Origin: an uncultured Bacteroidia bacterium | Lineage (GTDB): Bacteria > Bacteroidota > Bacteroidia > Bacteroidales > UBA932 | Length of the DNA: 64,000 nt | Assembly (NCBI GenBank): GCA_902774145.1 | Contig: CACYHC010000002.1 | Coordinates: 23,390-87,389 of the forward strand | Direction of reading: 5' to 3' | Part shown: one piece after another, positions 9,141-17,924 of the stretch | Layout of the letters: each line of letters opens with the position of its first letter | Numbering within the stretch: the stretch's first letter is position 1 | Translations under genes and position numbers: made by a program | Notes under the pieces: generated by a model | What the model was told of the DNA's origin: nothing | Seen by the model: only the letters and a program-made list of their open reading frames with translations | Database searches by the model: none

Positions 9141-10216
9141 CGGTATTTCTCGAATTCGGGAAGGCCCAGGCGGGCGATGAAATCGCTCAGTTCCGCCTCT
9201 TTGCGCGGGCAAATCATCAGGACGTCCCCCGCATCGACGATGACAAAGTCGTCCAGGCCGTGTACGGCAATCAGCTTGTCCTTTCCGCTGCCGAGGACGA
9301 TGTTGCGCCGGCTGCCCTCGATGAGCACTTTCCCGCGCGAGAAGACCGCGTTCTCCCTTCGGTCCCGGGACGGGAGGAAACGGTAGAGGGTTTCCCAGTC
9401 ATTGATGTCGGTCCAGCCGAAGTTGCAGGGGAGTACCCAGGCGTTGTTGCTGCGTTCCAGCAGGGCGTCCCCGATGGAGATGCGGGGACATCCGGCATAC
9501 GCCTTTTCCAGAAAGGTCGCCCTTCCGCTCCCGGGGAGCGCCGTTTTCCAGCCTTTCCAGAGATCGGTCACTTCCGGCGCGTGCTTTTCCAGTTCCGTGC
9601 GCAGGACCGAGGCCTTCCAGGCCTGGATGCCGGTATTCTGCAGGAATTCCCCACTCGCTACGAAGCGTTCTGCAAGCGCCTGCGGGGGTTCCTGGGTAAA
9701 GGTCTTGACTTTGACCGGTTTTCCCTTCGCCGGCGAGGCCATCTGGATATAGCCGCAGGAGCAGACCGCCCGCTGCGGGACGGCCCCCAGGCTGATGAGC
9801 GCGCCGCCGCTGGCGGCAAACGAGAGGGCCTGGGAAACGCTTTCGCGGAAAGCGGCGTCATCGGTAAGCGTAAGGTCTGCCGGGACGGTGACAAAAACGG
9901 CCTCCGGATCCCGCAGGAGCAAGGTGTAGGCGGCAAAGACGGTGGCGGGCGCCGTATTCCGGCTATAGGGCTCGGACAGCAGGTTTTGCGCAGGCAGTTC
10001 GCCCAGTTGCTGCGAGACGATATCGGCGTAACTATGGTGGGTAACGACGAGAATGCGCTCCGCCGGGAAAATGCCCCGCATCCGGTCATAGGTGATGCGG
10101 AGGAACGAGCGTCCCTTGGTGGTCAGGTCCAGGAACTGCTTGGGCATATCCGCCCGGCTTACCGGCCAGAACTTCGCGCCGGTCCCCCCGGCCATAATAA
10201 CGCAATATTCAGACAT
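9137..10216 (-). CDS. Mannose-1-phosphate guanylyltransferase-like nucleotidyltransferase
   Basis: Nucleotidyltransferase expected to make GDP-mannose from mannose-1-phosphate and GTP for cell-surface glycans; 359 residues from the ATG at MSEYCVIMAGG. Seen: the pyrophosphorylase signature in a variant form, GGTGAKFWPVSRADMPKQF, where the usual Arg after the glycines is Ala-Lys; NTAPA; and the C-terminal FGWTDINDWE motif typical of GDP-mannose pyrophosphorylases. There is no fused isomerase domain; a separate ManA lies at 59 kb. It overlaps yraN by 8 bases and the PagL-like gene by 4. A related hexose-1-phosphate substrate is possible, but the manC family is the best fit. Confidence 0.85.
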   Translation of the reverse strand: MSEYCVIMAGGTGAKFWPVSRADMPKQFLDLTTKGRSFLRITYDRMRGIFPAERILVVTHHSYADIVSQQLGELPAQNLLSEPYSRNTAPATVFAAYTLLLRDPEAVFVTVPADLTLTDDAAFRESVSQALSFAASGGALISLGAVPQRAVCSCGYIQMASPAKGKPVKVKTFTQEPPQALAERFVASGEFLQNTGIQAWKASVLRTELEKHAPEVTDLWKGWKTALPGSGRATFLEKAYAGCPRISIGDALLERSNNAWVLPCNFGWTDINDWETLYRFLPSRDRRENAVFSRGKVLIEGSRRNIVLGSGKDKLIAVHGLDDFVIVDAGDVLMICPRKEAELSDFIARLGLPEFEKYR

Positions 10217-10583
10217 AGATGGGGATAAAGGCTTGGGGAAAATATTCGATGTGCCGCTTCTCTCCGTCCAGGACGACACTGACGACATCGAAAAAGATTT
10301 CCTGGGCGTTGCCGTGGAGGGTCTTGCTGTCGTTCAGGTAGGCGTTTGCCGCCCCCACCATCCGCCGCCGCTTGTCCTGGCGGACGCTCTCCTCCGGGGC
10401 GGCTGTCAGCGGGGCGACGCGGGTCTTCACTTCCACGAAATGCAGCCCCGCCCCATCCATGCTGACGATATCCAGCTCCAGGTGGCCGGAGCGCCAGTTG
10501 CGTTCGAGAATCCGGTGCCCCTGCGCTTCCAGATAGCGGCAGGCGGCCTCCTCGCCCAGCGTTCCGACAGTCTTCTTGTCCAT
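10209..10583 (-). CDS. YraN family (UPF0102) putative endonuclease-fold protein
   Basis: Small 124-residue protein of the UPF0102/YraN family. Seen: GTLGEEAACRYLEAQGH at the start, the ELDIVSMDG and FVEVKTR segments that form the restriction-endonuclease-like core (Asp and Glu-x-Lys), and a conserved tail. Family members are thought to act on nucleic acids, but no reaction is established. It lies 9 bases after mutS2, a DNA-processing neighbour, and overlaps the manC-like gene, so it is within one transcription unit. Confidence 0.88.
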   Translation of the reverse strand: MDKKTVGTLGEEAACRYLEAQGHRILERNWRSGHLELDIVSMDGAGLHFVEVKTRVAPLTAAPEESVRQDKRRRMVGAANAYLNDSKTLHGNAQEIFFDVVSVVLDGEKRHIEYFPQAFIPIYV

Positions 10584-10592
10584 AAACGGCCT

Positions 10593-13055
10593 CTAATCAA
10601 AAGTCACGACCGTGACGCCGCTGCCTCCGCGGCGGACATCTTCATCGGCGACGGAAGCGACGCCTCTTACGGTCCTGAGGTATTTCTGAAGTTCGTCGCG
10701 CAGCACGCCGGTCCCTTTTCCGTGAATGATGCGCACGCTGCCCATTCCGAGCATAATCGCATCGTCGATAAAGTGGACGGTCAGGTCCAGGGCCTCCTGC
10801 AGGCGTTCTCCGCGGACGTCGAGTTCCGGCTTGAAATTCAGGCGCCGGCTGGCGATGGCGGCATCGTCCCGCTGGTAGGCGGGGGGCAGGGTCTTCCGCG
10901 ACACTTCCCGGAATTCTGCGGCGGAAATGCGTTCCAGCCGGTCCGGAGAGAGGGTGCTGCTGATGTTCCCGACGATGAGGGTGACGGATTTGGCGGAGAC
11001 GCGGGAAACTTCGCCCACCATGCCGCTGTCCTTGATGCGGACTTTTTCGCCCACCTTGAGCAGTTCCTGCCGCGGTGCCTCTTCCTTTGCCGTGCCCTTC
11101 TTGCGCTTGCCCAGGAGGTCCATCTTGCGTTCCAGGTAGGCGTCGCGTCCCCGGGCCTGCTTCTCTTTCTTCTCGCGCAGGGCACCCAGGAAGTCCTGCA
11201 GTTCGGCGCGGGCTTCTTTCGTCTTTTCCTTTTCCGCTCCGGCTTCCTTGATGTCCCGGATGGTTTTTTCCACCTGTTTGCCGGCGCCCTTCACGATGTT
11301 CTCCGCTTCGCCCATCGCCTCTTCGAGAATGGCGCTGCGCTGTCCCCGGATGTCTTCGAGTTCGCGCTGGTAGCGCTCGGCGAGTTCCTCCAGTTCCTTG
11401 TCCGTATGCTTGATTTTCTGAAGCTTTTCGTCGAGGATGCGGCGGTTCCGGGCAATTTTCCGCAGGTTTCGTTCCATCCCGACGAAGCCCTCGCCGGCGC
11501 GCAGTTCGGCGTCCTTGACAATCACTTCCGGCAACTGCATTTTCCGCGCGAGTTCGAAGGCGAAGGAATTGCCGGGCAGGCCGGCTTCCAGCTTGAACAG
11601 GGGTTCGATGCGCGCGGTGTCGAAGAGCATCGCGCCGTTGACTACGCCATTGTCCGCTGCCGAGGCAAACAGTTTCAGGTTGGTGTAGTGCGTGGTAATC
11701 ACGCCGTAAACGCCGCGCCGGTCCAGTTCGGCCAAAATGGCTTCGGCGATAGCGCCGCCGGCGGCAGGTTCCGTTCCGGAGCCGAATTCGTCGATGAAGA
11801 CCAGCGTCCCCGGCCCCGCCTCGTGCAGCATTTCCCGCATATCGGCGAGGAAGGAACTGTAGGTGCTGAGGTCGTTTTCCAGCGACTGGTCATCCCCGAT
11901 GCTGACCATCATCTGCTTGAAGACAGGCAGTTCGGAGCTTTCTGAAGTGGGAATCAGCATCCCCCACTGGAACATATACTGCAGCAGGCCGACCGTCTTG
12001 AGGCAGACGGATTTGCCGCCTGCGTTCGGCCCGGAAATGAGCAGGATGCGTCCCTTGCCGTCCAGATGGACGCTTAAGGGGACAATTTTGCGCTGTTCGC
12101 GGGCGAGGGCCTTTTCCAGCAGGGGGTGACGGGCCTTGCGCAGGTCCAGCCGTCCGTCTTCGGAAATGACCGGGATGCCGGCCACGAAATCGAGCGCCGT
12201 CTGCGCTTTGGCCATCAGGAAATCCGTCTCGCCGATGAAAACTGCGCTTTTCTGCAGTTCCGGCGCATAGGGACGGGCAAAATCGCTGAATGCGCGCAGA
12301 ATGGCGGAAATCTCCCGGGCCTCGTCGTAGCGCAGTTCGCGGATTTCGTTTTCGAGTTCCATGACCTCAGCCGGCTGGATGAAACTGGTCTTGCCGGTGG
12401 CGGATTCGCCGAAGATAAAGCCGGGCAGCTTGCGCTTGAGGGTGGTGTTGACCGGGATGAGCAGGCGGCCGTCGCGCAGGGTCACGCCGGCGTCGGCCTC
12501 GCAGAGCCCTTCCGCCTGCGCGCGCCGCAGCACCGCTTCGGCGCGGCGCGACAGCCCCTGTTCCTTTTCTCTTATTCGCGCGCGTATCTGCGCGAGCGCG
12601 GGAGAAGCGGAATCCTTGATGTCGCCGTGCCGGTCCAGGATGCTCTCGATGCGCCGGAGGACTTCCGGATAATAGGGGACCTTGACGGCCCGTTTTTTCA
12701 ACAGGGGATAGACCCCGTCGCCGGCACTGGTGAAGAAGGCGCGCAGGCGCCGCACCGTGTCCAGCAGCGTCCCCAGTTTCCCGAGCGACAGGATGTCCAG
12801 GCTGACGGAGGGGTTCTCCAGGGCTTTCAGGAAGGGGAGGGCGTCGATGTATCCGCTACTGGGGAAATTGTCCTCGAAGAGCAGGATGAGCCGCATCTCT
12901 TCGGTGAGGGCCAGCCGGCTGCGGATTTCCCGCGCTTCCGTGCTGAACGCCTCCGCCGCCGTCCGCTCCGCCGCATAGTCCGTGGCGCAGCGGGAGGCGA
13001 TGATTTCCCGGATCTTGTCAAAACCCAGTTTGCTTTCGATCCTGTCGTAATTCAT
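10593..13055 (-). CDS. mutS2: Endonuclease MutS2
   Basis: DNA-structure-binding ATPase of the MutS2 family, 820 residues. It suppresses recombination between diverged DNA or, in some bacteria, splits collided ribosomes. Seen: N-terminal core and lever region, the Walker A motif ISGPNAGGKS with K348, a Walker B/DEFGSGT segment, a long charged coiled-coil clamp (about 520-640), a KOW-like segment, and a C-terminal Smr nuclease domain with LDVRGER and HGKGTG. The domain order is complete. Start ATG overlaps the stop of cdaA by 4 bases, indicating translational coupling of MutS2 with a c-di-AMP synthase. Confidence 0.96.
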   Translation of the reverse strand: MNYDRIESKLGFDKIREIIASRCATDYAAERTAAEAFSTEAREIRSRLALTEEMRLILLFEDNFPSSGYIDALPFLKALENPSVSLDILSLGKLGTLLDTVRRLRAFFTSAGDGVYPLLKKRAVKVPYYPEVLRRIESILDRHGDIKDSASPALAQIRARIREKEQGLSRRAEAVLRRAQAEGLCEADAGVTLRDGRLLIPVNTTLKRKLPGFIFGESATGKTSFIQPAEVMELENEIRELRYDEAREISAILRAFSDFARPYAPELQKSAVFIGETDFLMAKAQTALDFVAGIPVISEDGRLDLRKARHPLLEKALAREQRKIVPLSVHLDGKGRILLISGPNAGGKSVCLKTVGLLQYMFQWGMLIPTSESSELPVFKQMMVSIGDDQSLENDLSTYSSFLADMREMLHEAGPGTLVFIDEFGSGTEPAAGGAIAEAILAELDRRGVYGVITTHYTNLKLFASAADNGVVNGAMLFDTARIEPLFKLEAGLPGNSFAFELARKMQLPEVIVKDAELRAGEGFVGMERNLRKIARNRRILDEKLQKIKHTDKELEELAERYQRELEDIRGQRSAILEEAMGEAENIVKGAGKQVEKTIRDIKEAGAEKEKTKEARAELQDFLGALREKKEKQARGRDAYLERKMDLLGKRKKGTAKEEAPRQELLKVGEKVRIKDSGMVGEVSRVSAKSVTLIVGNISSTLSPDRLERISAAEFREVSRKTLPPAYQRDDAAIASRRLNFKPELDVRGERLQEALDLTVHFIDDAIMLGMGSVRIIHGKGTGVLRDELQKYLRTVRGVASVADEDVRRGGSGVTVVTFD

Positions 13056-13855
13056 CGCTCGTCCCTCCGGCCCGAAAGCAGCAGTTTCAGTTGGTTGAGT
13101 CCCGATACCGGCACCATCTTCCCCCGGCTCACGAAACTGATGTGCCCGGTTTCCTCGGAAACCACGATGACATTCGCATCGGTCTGCTCGGAGAGTCCGA
13201 TGGCGGCCTTGTGACGCATCCCGTAACTGGCCGGGATATCGGTCCGCGTCGTCATCGGCAGGGTGCAGCGCGCAGCCAGGACCCTGTCTCCGCCGATGAT
13301 CACGGCCCCGTCGTGCAGCGGGGAATTCTTGAAAAAGATATTCAGAATCAGGCGTTTGCTGATTTCCGCGTCAATGCGGTCGCCGGTGGCGAGGATGTCC
13401 TCGAGCCGGTCGGACTGGCGGACGGCAATCAGCGCCCCGGTATGCGCTTCGCCCATTTCCATACAGGCTTCGGCCAGAGAGGCCACGCTGCTCTCCTGCA
13501 GGTCCTCATTCCCGGAGGTGCCGAGGAGCCGCGAGAGCAGGTTGCGTTTCTCCAGCGAATCGCCGGCCGTCCGGCCGATATTGCCCAGGAAGCGGCGGAT
13601 TTCCGGCTGGAACAGGACCAGCACGGCGACGACGCCGACGTCGAGCACCGTCCCGAGCAGCGAGGAAACGAGCCGCATCCCCAGGACTTCCGCGACGATG
13701 CGGGCGACGAGCAGGATGATGATGGCGATGAAAATATTCATCGCCGAAGAACCGCGGATTTGCCTGAATACCAAATAGATAATCAGTGCAACGAGGACTA
13801 TGTCAAGAATGTCTGCGGGGGTGATGTGCAGAAATCCCGGTAAAATCGAAATCAT
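13052..13855 (-). CDS. cdaA: Diadenylate cyclase CdaA
   Basis: Membrane-bound synthase of the second messenger c-di-AMP from two ATP; 267 residues from the ATG at MISILPGF. Three N-terminal membrane helices (about 10-90) precede the DAC domain. Seen: the DGA motif at 182-184 (SPLHDGAVII) and the GMRHK segment at 212-216, where the usual RHR reads RHK. Length and layout match CdaA rather than DisA or CdaS. Downstream mutS2 overlaps by 4 bases. The -7 box ends only 4 bases before this ATG, so the mRNA is probably leaderless or nearly so. An ATG 36 bases upstream would add residues encoded within and above the promoter box and is rejected. Confidence 0.94.
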   Translation of the reverse strand: MISILPGFLHITPADILDIVLVALIIYLVFRQIRGSSAMNIFIAIIILLVARIVAEVLGMRLVSSLLGTVLDVGVVAVLVLFQPEIRRFLGNIGRTAGDSLEKRNLLSRLLGTSGNEDLQESSVASLAEACMEMGEAHTGALIAVRQSDRLEDILATGDRIDAEISKRLILNIFFKNSPLHDGAVIIGGDRVLAARCTLPMTTRTDIPASYGMRHKAAIGLSEQTDANVIVVSEETGHISFVSRGKMVPVSGLNQLKLLLSGRRDER

Positions 13856-13859
13856 CGTA

Positions 13860-13892
13860 CAAAGATAGGCAAAAAAGTTATTAACAATCAAA
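13860..13892 (-). promoter_or_regulatory. Promoter of the cdaA-mutS2-yraN run
   Basis: Minus-strand TATCTTTG (13867-13860) matches the -7 consensus; TTTG (13892-13889) lies 21 bases upstream as the -33 box. Only 4 bases separate the -7 box from the cdaA ATG, which predicts transcription starting at or within a few bases of the start codon. Confidence 0.65.
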
Positions 13893-13894
13893 TG

Positions 13895-13925
13895 TTTGTA
13901 ATTTGAATATTAATTCGTATCTTTG
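13895..13925 (+). promoter_or_regulatory. Promoter of rplC operon
   Basis: TTTG (13895-13898), 19-base spacer, TATCTTTG (13918-13925): full match to the Bacteroidota -33/-7 pattern. It is divergent from and interleaved with the cdaA promoter. The leader to rplC is about 60 bases. Confidence 0.8.
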
Positions 13926-13929
13926 CAGC

Positions 13930-13943
13930 CCGCAAAATTGCGG
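13930..13943 (+). other. 5'-leader hairpin of rplC operon
   Basis: CCGCA / TGCGG stem with an AAAT loop begins 4 bases after the -7 box, so it would form the very 5' end of the mRNA. A similar hairpin (CCCAA / TTGGG) sits at the same place in the rplP operon leader. It could stabilise the transcript or be a ribosomal-protein binding site; neither is shown. Confidence 0.45.
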
Positions 13944-13986
13944 CAATATACTTAATGTATTTATACTCAATTAATTAATTAAACCA

Positions 13987-14613
13987 ATGCCTGGATTAAT
14001 TGGAAAAAAAATCGGAATGACTTCCGTTTTCAGTGCCGAGGGTAAGAATATGCCATGCACTGTTATCGAGGCTGGTCCGTGCGTTGTTACGCAACTCCGT
14101 ACAGTTGAAAAAGATGGTTATGCCGCTGTACAGCTTGCCTATGACGAAACCACAGAAAAGCACGCCAGCGCGCCTCTCCAGGGGCATTTCAAAAAGGCAG
14201 GAACCACGCCCAAGCGCAAGCTCGTCGAATTTCCGGCGGATTTCGCGAGGGAGCTGAATCTCGGCGACGTCCTTACCGTCAGCGACATTTTCGCGGAAGA
14301 CGGTACTTTCGTCGATGTCGTCGGTACTTCCAAAGGTAGGGGATTCCAGGGTGTCGTGCACCGCTGGGGCTTCGCCGGTGTCGGCGGACAGACCCACGGC
14401 CAGCACAACCGTCTGCGTCACCCCGGTTCCATGGGTGCATCTTCCTGGCCGTCCCGCGTACTTCCCGGTATGCGTATGGCGGGCCATATGGGAAATCAGC
14501 GCGTGAAGGTGTTCAACCTTCAGGTGATCAAGGTCATCCCTGAGAACAATCTCATCGTTGTCAAGGGTTCCGTTCCGGGAGCCAAGGGTTCTTATGTAAT
14601 TTTGGAGGCTTAA
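13987..14613 (+). CDS. rplC: 50S ribosomal protein L3 (uL3)
   Basis: Early-assembly 50S protein near the peptidyl-transferase centre, 208 residues. Seen: start [15 protein letters not shown], and the conserved [17 protein letters not shown] segment with [26 protein letters not shown] forming the extended loop. It is the first gene of this operon: rpsJ, which nearly always precedes rplC, is absent here, and the gene upstream is divergent cdaA. rplD follows after 4 bases. Confidence 0.97.
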   Translation: MPGLIGKKIGMTSVFSAEGKNMPCTVIEAGPCVVTQLRTVEKDGYAAVQLAYDETTEKHASAPLQGHFKKAGTTPKRKLVEFPADFARELNLGDVLTVSDIFAEDGTFVDVVGTSKGRGFQGVVHRWGFAGVGGQTHGQHNRLRHPGSMGASSWPSRVLPGMRMAGHMGNQRVKVFNLQVIKVIPENNLIVVKGSVPGAKGSYVILEA

Positions 14614-14617
14614 GACT

Positions 14618-15247
14618 ATGAAACTCGACGTTTTGAAAATTGACGGAACTCCCTCCGGAAAGCAGGTCGAACTGGCGGACAGCGTATTCGCCGTCACCCC
14701 CAACGACCACGCCATTTATCTTGATGTAGTGCAGTACCTCGCCAACCAGCGTCACGGCAATGCCAAGACCAAGGATCGTAGCGAGATTGCCCACAGCACG
14801 AAGAAGCTCGGACGCCAGAAGGGCGGCGGCGGTGCACGCCACGGCTCCCTCAAGGCGAACATCTTCGTCGGTGGCGGACGCGTATTCGGCCCCGTGCCCC
14901 GCTTCTACCACAACAAGCTGAACAAGAAGCTCAAGAAGCTCGCCCGCGTCTCCGCGCTCAGCTACAAGGCACAGGAGAACGCCATCATTCTGCTCGAGCC
15001 CTTCACGATGGAGGCGCCCAAGACCAAGGAATTCCTGCAGATCGTTACCGCCATCAAGGCCGGCGACCGCAAGGTGCTCTTTGTGCTCCCGCAGAATTCC
15101 GACAATATTTTCCTTTCATCCCGTAACCTTCCCCAGGTGAATGTCATCACCGTGGACGAGATCAACACCTACGCCATCATGAACGCCAATTCGCTGGTGC
15201 TCATCGACGGTGTGCAGGATACGCTCGCCCAGAGGAACGAACGCTAA
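14618..15247 (+). CDS. rplD: 50S ribosomal protein L4 (uL4)
   Basis: 50S protein lining the exit tunnel, 209 residues. Seen: the tunnel loop RSEIAHSTKKLGRQKGGGGARHG and the NAIILLEPF segment. In proteobacteria L4 also represses its own operon; no matching control site was identified in this leader. It sits between rplC and rplW (12-base gap). Confidence 0.97.
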   Translation: MKLDVLKIDGTPSGKQVELADSVFAVTPNDHAIYLDVVQYLANQRHGNAKTKDRSEIAHSTKKLGRQKGGGGARHGSLKANIFVGGGRVFGPVPRFYHNKLNKKLKKLARVSALSYKAQENAIILLEPFTMEAPKTKEFLQIVTAIKAGDRKVLFVLPQNSDNIFLSSRNLPQVNVITVDEINTYAIMNANSLVLIDGVQDTLAQRNER

Positions 15248-15259
15248 AAGTTTACTCAG

Positions 15260-15550
15260 ATGGGAATTATCATTAAGCCAATAGTAACAGAGAAGCTGAC
15301 GGCTCAGGGCGAAAAGTTGAACCGTTACGGCTTTGTCGTCGACCGCAAAGCCAACAAGCTTCAGATCAAGGAAGCGGTGGAAAAGATGTACGGCGTCTCC
15401 GTGGCGTCCGTCAACACCGTCAATTATCACGGTAAGCGCAAGTCCCGCTTCACCAAGAGCGGACTCCTGCGGGGCCGTATGAATCACTTCAAGAAGGCGT
15501 ACGTCTCCCTTGCCGGTGAGGATAAGATTGATTTTTACAGCAACATTTAA
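15260..15550 (+). CDS. rplW: 50S ribosomal protein L23 (uL23)
   Basis: Tunnel-exit protein that docks trigger factor and SRP, 96 residues. Seen: IIKPIVTEKLT at the start, YGFVVDRKANKLQIKEAVEKMYGV, and a C-terminal basic stretch. Order rplD-rplW-rplB is the standard S10 order. Confidence 0.96.
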   Translation: MGIIIKPIVTEKLTAQGEKLNRYGFVVDRKANKLQIKEAVEKMYGVSVASVNTVNYHGKRKSRFTKSGLLRGRMNHFKKAYVSLAGEDKIDFYSNI

Positions 15551-15565
15551 GGGGAGGACACGAAA

Positions 15566-16390
15566 ATGGCAGTAAGAAAATTCAAGCCGGTAACTCCCGG
15601 CCAGCGGAACAAGGTCATCAGCACCTTTGAGGAAATCACCGCGAAGAAGCCCCAGAAGTCATTGCTCGAGCCTCTCAAGAGCACCGGCGGCCGCAACAAT
15701 ACCGGCCAGATGACCGTGCGTTATCTGGGCGGCGGACACAAGCGGATGTACCGTATCATCGACTTCCGTCGTGACAAGGACAACTGCACCGCCACCGTGC
15801 TTACCATCGAGTACGATCCCAACCGCAGCGCCCGTATCGCCCTCATCCAGTATGAGGACGGCGAGAAGCGCTACATCATCGCTCCTGACGGACTCAAGCC
15901 CGGCCAGGTCATCGCTTCCGGCAGCGGTGTCGCTCCCGAAGTGGGCAATGCCCTTCCCCTGAGCGAGATTCCCGTAGGTACGCTCGTACACAATATCGAA
16001 CTCCGTCCCGGCCAGGGTGCCGCTATGGCCCGCAGCGCCGGTGCATCCGCGCAACTGGCTGCCCGTGAAGGCAACCACGCCGTGCTGCGCCTGCCTTCGG
16101 GTGAGACCCGTATGGTGCTCGTCACCTGCCGTGCGACGGTGGGTACGGTCTCCAATCCGGACCACAACCTGGAGTCCCACGGAAAGGCCGGACGCCGCCG
16201 CTGGCTCGGCAAGCGCCCGCACAACCGTGGTGTCGTGATGAACCCTGTCGATCACCCGATGGGTGGTGGTGAAGGCCGCGCTTCCGGTGGACATCCGCGT
16301 TCGCGCAAGGGTCTGCCTGCGAAGGGCTACAAGACCCGCAACCCGAAGGCGGCGTCCAACAAGTTCATCATTGAAAGGAGAAAGAAGTAA
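15566..16390 (+). CDS. rplB: 50S ribosomal protein L2 (uL2)
   Basis: Large primary 23S rRNA-binding protein needed for subunit joining and peptidyl transfer, 274 residues, full length. Seen: [13 protein letters not shown], the [17 protein letters not shown] segment, and the catalytic-centre tail [17 protein letters not shown]. An unusual strong Shine-Dalgarno-like GGGGAGGA lies 7 bases before the ATG (15551-15558); most genes here lack one. Confidence 0.97.
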   Translation: MAVRKFKPVTPGQRNKVISTFEEITAKKPQKSLLEPLKSTGGRNNTGQMTVRYLGGGHKRMYRIIDFRRDKDNCTATVLTIEYDPNRSARIALIQYEDGEKRYIIAPDGLKPGQVIASGSGVAPEVGNALPLSEIPVGTLVHNIELRPGQGAAMARSAGASAQLAAREGNHAVLRLPSGETRMVLVTCRATVGTVSNPDHNLESHGKAGRRRWLGKRPHNRGVVMNPVDHPMGGGEGRASGGHPRSRKGLPAKGYKTRNPKAASNKFIIERRKK

Positions 16391-16412
16391 CCGGAATAAA
16401 ACGATATAGATT

Positions 16413-16685
16413 ATGAGTCGTTCATTAAGAAAAGGTCCGTACATCCAGGAAGCCCTGGAGAAGAGGGTGCTTGCCATGAATGAAGGAAGCAAGCCCAAGG
16501 AGGTTGTCAAAACCTGGTCCCGTGCCAGTATGATTTCTCCTGACTTCATCGGCCACACCATTGCCGTCCATAACGGAAACAAGTTTATTCCGGTGTATGT
16601 AACGGAGCAGATGGTCGGTCACAAACTCGGCGAATTCGCCCCGACCCGTACCTTCAGGGGTCATGCTGGTAACAATAAGAAGTAG
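16413..16685 (+). CDS. rpsS: 30S ribosomal protein S19 (uS19)
   Basis: 30S head protein contacting S13 and the A-site tRNA, 90 residues. Seen: [12 protein letters not shown] at the start, [18 protein letters not shown] and the [12 protein letters not shown] tail. Standard position between rplB and rplV. Confidence 0.97.
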   Translation: MSRSLRKGPYIQEALEKRVLAMNEGSKPKEVVKTWSRASMISPDFIGHTIAVHNGNKFIPVYVTEQMVGHKLGEFAPTRTFRGHAGNNKK

Positions 16686-16690
16686 TCACT

Positions 16691-17107
16691 ATGGGAAAGC
16701 GTAAAAGAGAAATGGCCGAACGCCTCAAGGAGGCGAAGAAGGTTACGGCGATTGCCAAGCTGAATGACGTCCCTACCTCTCCCCGCAAGATGCGTCTTGT
16801 CGCGGATACCGTCAGGGGTGTCGAGGTGAACCGTGCACTCGACCTGCTCAGGTTCTCGAAGCGCGAGGCGTCCATCCGTCTGGAGAAACTGCTCCGCAGC
16901 GCCATCGCGAACTGGGAAGCCAAGAATCCCGACAGCTCCAGGGAGCTCGAGAACGGGAATGTGTATGTCAAGACCATCATGGTCGATGAAGGACGTACGC
17001 TCAAGCGTATCCGTCCCTGCCCTCAGGGCCGGGCCGGCCGCATCCGCAAGCGTTCCAACCACGTGACTGTGATCCTCGATGTTAAACAACCGGTAGAGAA
17101 CAAGTAA
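16691..17107 (+). CDS. rplV: 50S ribosomal protein L22 (uL22)
   Basis: 50S protein whose loop lines the exit tunnel, 138 residues. The core has the [17 protein letters not shown] segment and the tail [19 protein letters not shown] that forms the tunnel beta-hairpin. The first 20 residues are a charged extension not present in the shortest homologues. rpsC starts 1 base after the stop. Confidence 0.96.
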   Translation: MGKRKREMAERLKEAKKVTAIAKLNDVPTSPRKMRLVADTVRGVEVNRALDLLRFSKREASIRLEKLLRSAIANWEAKNPDSSRELENGNVYVKTIMVDEGRTLKRIRPCPQGRAGRIRKRSNHVTVILDVKQPVENK

Positions 17108-17108
17108 T

Positions 17109-17864
17109 ATGGGACAGAAAACTAATCCTATCAGCAACAGAATCGGCATTACCCGTGGTTGGGACTCTAACTGGTGTGGAGGAAACTACGCGGAGAAGAT
17201 CGCGGAGGACTACGAAATCCGTAAGTATCTGGGCGCCCGCCTTGCCAAGGCCAGCCTGAGCAAAATCATCATTGAGCGCACGCTCAAACTCGTGACCGTC
17301 ACCATCTACGCGGCCCGTCCGGGCTTCGTGATCGGAAAGGGCGGCCAGGAGGTGGAGAACCTCAAGAATGAGCTCAAGAAGGTCACCGGAAAGGATGTCC
17401 AGATCAACATCTACGAGGTGAAGCGTCCCGAGGTGGACGCCCACATCGTGGCGGACAGCATCGCCCGTCAGATCGAGGGCCGTGTTTCCTACCGTCGTTC
17501 CATCAAGATGGCCGTCGCCAATACGATGCGTATGGGCGCCGAGGGCATCAAGATTCAGATTAGCGGCCGTGTCGGCGGCGCCGAAATGGCCCGTTCCGAG
17601 ATGTTCAAGGAAGGACGCACCCCGCTCCATACTTTCCGTGCCGACATCGACTACGCCCTGGCAGTTGCCAAGACGAAGGTCGGTGCCCTCGGCATCAAGG
17701 TGTGGATCTGCAACGGAGAGCGCTATGGCAAGCAGGATCTTACTCCCGCCGCCATCGCCGCCGCGAATGCCCAGGCTTCCGGCCAGCCTCGTCAGGGTGG
17801 TCGTGACGGCCGTGGCCGCAGGGGTGACCGCCGCGGTCCCCGCAGGGACGGTGAGCAGAAGTAG
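17109..17864 (+). CDS. rpsC: 30S ribosomal protein S3 (uS3)
   Basis: 30S protein at the mRNA entry channel, 251 residues. Seen: [21 protein letters not shown], the KH domain with [16 protein letters not shown], the C-terminal [16 protein letters not shown] domain, and a Gly/Arg-rich tail. In most bacteria rplP follows directly; here a perfect 13-bp terminator follows and rplP is 9.5 kb away. Confidence 0.97.
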   Translation: MGQKTNPISNRIGITRGWDSNWCGGNYAEKIAEDYEIRKYLGARLAKASLSKIIIERTLKLVTVTIYAARPGFVIGKGGQEVENLKNELKKVTGKDVQINIYEVKRPEVDAHIVADSIARQIEGRVSYRRSIKMAVANTMRMGAEGIKIQISGRVGGAEMARSEMFKEGRTPLHTFRADIDYALAVAKTKVGALGIKVWICNGERYGKQDLTPAAIAAANAQASGQPRQGGRDGRGRRGDRRGPRRDGEQK

Positions 17865-17888
17865 TTTGTAAAAAATTACTATCTTTAT

Positions 17889-17923
17889 AGCCGGTTCCGG
17901 ATTTTTCCGGAACCGGCTTTTTT
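17889..17923 (+). terminator. Intrinsic terminator after rpsC
   Basis: Perfect 13-bp stem AGCCGGTTCCGGA / TCCGGAACCGGCT with a TTTT loop and a T tract running to 17923. It ends the rplC-rpsC transcript. The ATG of the next gene is at 17925, directly after the T tract. Confidence 0.9.
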
Positions 17924-17924
17924 G

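Noticed and set aside
10092-11945. 617-codon plus-strand frame opposite yraN and mutS2
   Set aside because: Antisense shadow of MutS2, whose Walker and Smr motifs are unmistakable; no start signal or motif of its own.
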